In this document: piece after piece, positions 62,299 to 64,000 of the stretch | How positions within the stretch are numbered: position 1 is the first letter of the stretch | Layout of the letters: each line of letters opens with the position of its first letter | Source of the DNA: Pseudomonas brassicacearum | GTDB lineage: Bacteria; Pseudomonadota; Gammaproteobacteria; Pseudomonadales; Pseudomonadaceae | DNA length: 64,000 nucleotides | Assembly: GCF_000585995.1 (NCBI RefSeq) | Contig: NZ_CP007410.1 | Span: forward strand, 5,235,430-5,299,429 | Reading direction: 5' to 3' | Made by a program: the position numbers and the translations under genes | The notes under the pieces: model-generated | Seen by the model: only the letters and a program-made list of their open reading frames with translations | The model's database searches: none | Told to the model about the DNA's origin: nothing

Positions 62299-63726
62299 TC
62301 AAAGGCTTAACCGTTTACGCAATTGTTGGCTGTAGCCCTGCCATTCCATGAGTACCTCTTGCTGCAATGGGGTAGAGAGGGCCATCCATTCTCCCATCGC
62401 CTCATCAAAACTATTCAAGGTATTAGGCGCTCCCCATTCCGGGGATGACAGACGTTGTTGACAGAAAAGTCTCCAGCGCCCTTGCTCTTCGGGATTCAAC
62501 GTGTCTGGAAAGTTGCGCGCGCGATATCGAAACAATAATTCCGGCAAGCGCTCGTCATCGAATGGCCAGCGTTCATGCGCCAATTGAGCCGGGTCCGCCA
62601 GGCGGACTTGTTCACATAAACGACGATCACGGTCGCCGATGAAGCCCGCGTATAACTGTTGTTCGGGATCCTCACTGGCGGTGAAATCCTCGCGGCCATA
62701 AATAGCCTGAAGTTTCTCCTGCCAAACTTCCTGTGCGTCAGTTAGTCGCGACGCCCGCTCCTGATAACCGTCCATGTCCAGTTGCAGCCGCTGTTGATCC
62801 TCGGCGCGCAGCACCGACAACGGCGCAACCACCGGACACTTGTTGATATGAATGAGCTTGAGCGGCACGGGCAACTCACCTTCGAGCAGTTCTTCACGAC
62901 GTGTGTACAAACGCTGACGCAACACCTCGGCATCGTGGTCCAGCAAGCCCTGAGGGTCCAGGTGCAGGTCGCAGACAATCAGGGCGTTACGGTTTTTCGG
63001 GTGCCAGGCCAACGGCAAGACAACGCCGATATAATTGCGCGCCGCCGAGAAACGCCCGGAAATGTGCACCATCGGCTGCAACAGGCGGATCTGGTCCATC
63101 ACCTTCTGTTTGCTGCGCAACTGGAACAGCCAGTCGTAGAGCCGGGGCTGCTGCTGGCGAATCAGGCGCGCCAGGGCGATGGTCGCGCGCACGTCCGACA
63201 ACGCATCATGCGCCTGGCCATGATCAATGCCATTGGCCGCGGTCAGGCGTTCGAGCTTGAGGGTGACGCGGCCCTCCTCCTGCGGCCAGACGATGCCTTG
63301 CGGACGTAGCGCATAGGCGGCACGCACCAGGTCGATCAGGTCCCAGCGACTGTTACCGCCCTGCCATTCCCGGGCATAGGGGTCGAAAAAATTCCGATAA
63401 AGGCTGTAGCGGGTCATTTCATCGTCGAAGCGCAGGGTGTTATAGCCGGCGCCACACGTACCGGGAGCGGCCAGTTGCCCGTGGACCCGGGTCATGAAAT
63501 CGGCTTCGCTCAAGCCTTTTTCGGCCAGGCACGCCGGAGTGATGCCGGTGATCGCACAAGCCGCCGGATGGGGCAGGATGTCATCGCTGGGCTGGCAATA
63601 CAGGTTCACCGGCGCGTCGATTTCATTGAGCTCGAAGTCGGTACGGATACCCGCCACTTGCAAGGGCCGGTCGCAACGCGGGTTGATGCCGGTGGTTTCG
63701 TAGTCGTACCAGAAGATGGAAGTCAC
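62299..63726 (-). CDS. sbcB: Exonuclease I
   Basis: A 475-aa 3'-5' single-strand DNA exonuclease of the DEDDh family. Motif ExoI is IFWYDYETTGINPRCDRP at the N-terminus (Asp, Glu), and ExoIII is in HGQAHDALSDVRATIALA near residue 175. The SH3-like and C-terminal domains follow. It acts in recombination and mismatch repair. A REPIN lies upstream. Confidence 0.95.
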   Translation of the reverse strand: MTSIFWYDYETTGINPRCDRPLQVAGIRTDFELNEIDAPVNLYCQPSDDILPHPAACAITGITPACLAEKGLSEADFMTRVHGQLAAPGTCGAGYNTLRFDDEMTRYSLYRNFFDPYAREWQGGNSRWDLIDLVRAAYALRPQGIVWPQEEGRVTLKLERLTAANGIDHGQAHDALSDVRATIALARLIRQQQPRLYDWLFQLRSKQKVMDQIRLLQPMVHISGRFSAARNYIGVVLPLAWHPKNRNALIVCDLHLDPQGLLDHDAEVLRQRLYTRREELLEGELPVPLKLIHINKCPVVAPLSVLRAEDQQRLQLDMDGYQERASRLTDAQEVWQEKLQAIYGREDFTASEDPEQQLYAGFIGDRDRRLCEQVRLADPAQLAHERWPFDDERLPELLFRYRARNFPDTLNPEEQGRWRLFCQQRLSSPEWGAPNTLNSFDEAMGEWMALSTPLQQEVLMEWQGYSQQLRKRLSL

Positions 63727-64000
63727 GGGCTGTTCCTGAACTGAAGACTGGCGAAGTCTAGGCGCTCGAACCCGCCCCAGGCCAGCGGTCCTGTAACTTT
63801 TGAAACATCCAATGTGGGAGCGAGCTTGCTCGCGATAGCGGTGGGTCAGCCTGCGGTGATGCTGGCTGTGCAGCCGCCATCGCGAGCAAGCTCGCTCCCA
63901 CAGGGGACCTGCTGGATGGCCCAGATCGTGTTCACCCCCTCAGTCACGTTGCGATCCATGAAATGAAATGACTGGCATCGACATATCGTTTGCCCGCGCG
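63727..64000. other. Terminal intergenic sequence
   Basis: Contains the sbcB upstream region and a REPIN at 63813-63902. Beyond it nothing could be supported to the window end. Confidence 0.5.
63813..63902. repeat. REPIN, GTGGGAGCGAGCTTGCTCGCGA type
   Basis: Inverted REP pair of 90 bp upstream of sbcB with a loop containing short complementary segments. Confidence 0.88.

Overview
The window looks like a chromosomal segment of a Pseudomonas of the P. fluorescens complex. The grounds are high-GC coding sequence, dense REP/REPIN hairpins of two Pseudomonas types, an MvaT-type H-NS analogue, and the pmpR-ruvCAB-ybgC-tolQRAB-pal-cpoB-queE-queC-tRNA-Lys and mscS-yajQ-panE-kinase-mutT-GST-argJ-secA gene orders known from Pseudomonas. 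The species assignment is inference; no database search was run.

Layout: 1-6.2 kb holds a glycine/serine catabolic operon (gcvH, gcvP, sdaA, gcvT) behind a consensus-like sigma-54 promoter and an upstream palindrome resembling a GcsR-type activator site. 6.2-8.7 kb carries a cold-shock gene, an RDD membrane protein and nadA. 9.0-13.2 kb is a copper-resistance operon copABCD with a CopR-like box but no copRS beside it. 13.4-15.6 kb holds two permeases, one MFS and one DMT. 15.6-22.5 kb is a tightly packed, mostly overlapping six-gene operon on the minus strand: thermostable-hemolysin-family acyltransferase-like protein, AMP-forming ligase, Fe(II)/2-oxoglutarate oxygenase, two class III aminotransferase homologues (one lacking the PLP lysine) and an amidase. 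A divergent LysR regulator flanks it. This operon lies directly beside the 3' end of a tRNA-Lys gene, a known Pseudomonas island-integration point, and is the best candidate here for an undescribed small-molecule pathway.

23.7-36.3 kb is a conserved housekeeping block on the minus strand (queC/E, cpoB, pal, tolBARQ, ybgC, ruvBAC, yebC/pmpR, aspS, fmdB). 36.4-41.4 kb holds a ribbon-helix-helix protein, a Dps-like ferritin, a membrane protein fused to a cold-shock domain, slyX, a HIT protein and an OprD-family porin with an unusual long leader. 41.5-53.5 kb runs through mscS, yajQ, panE, an orphan sensor kinase, a cobalamin adenosyltransferase, a MutT-ThiE fusion, a GST, argJ, secA and dciA.

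53.5-55.7 kb is gene-poor: a large imperfect inverted repeat of roughly 270-bp arms, whose right arm is split by an intact IS256-family element with a 9-bp target duplication. 55.7-64 kb contains a HerA-like ATPase, an envelope/lipid-type operon (GT4 glycosyltransferase, DUF2334 deacetylase-like protein, LPG-synthase-like membrane protein), purU, mvaT and sbcB. The glycine operon, purU and the folate link suggest coordinated one-carbon metabolism, but these genes are not adjacent. Ten complete hairpin repeats of REPIN type separate operons throughout.
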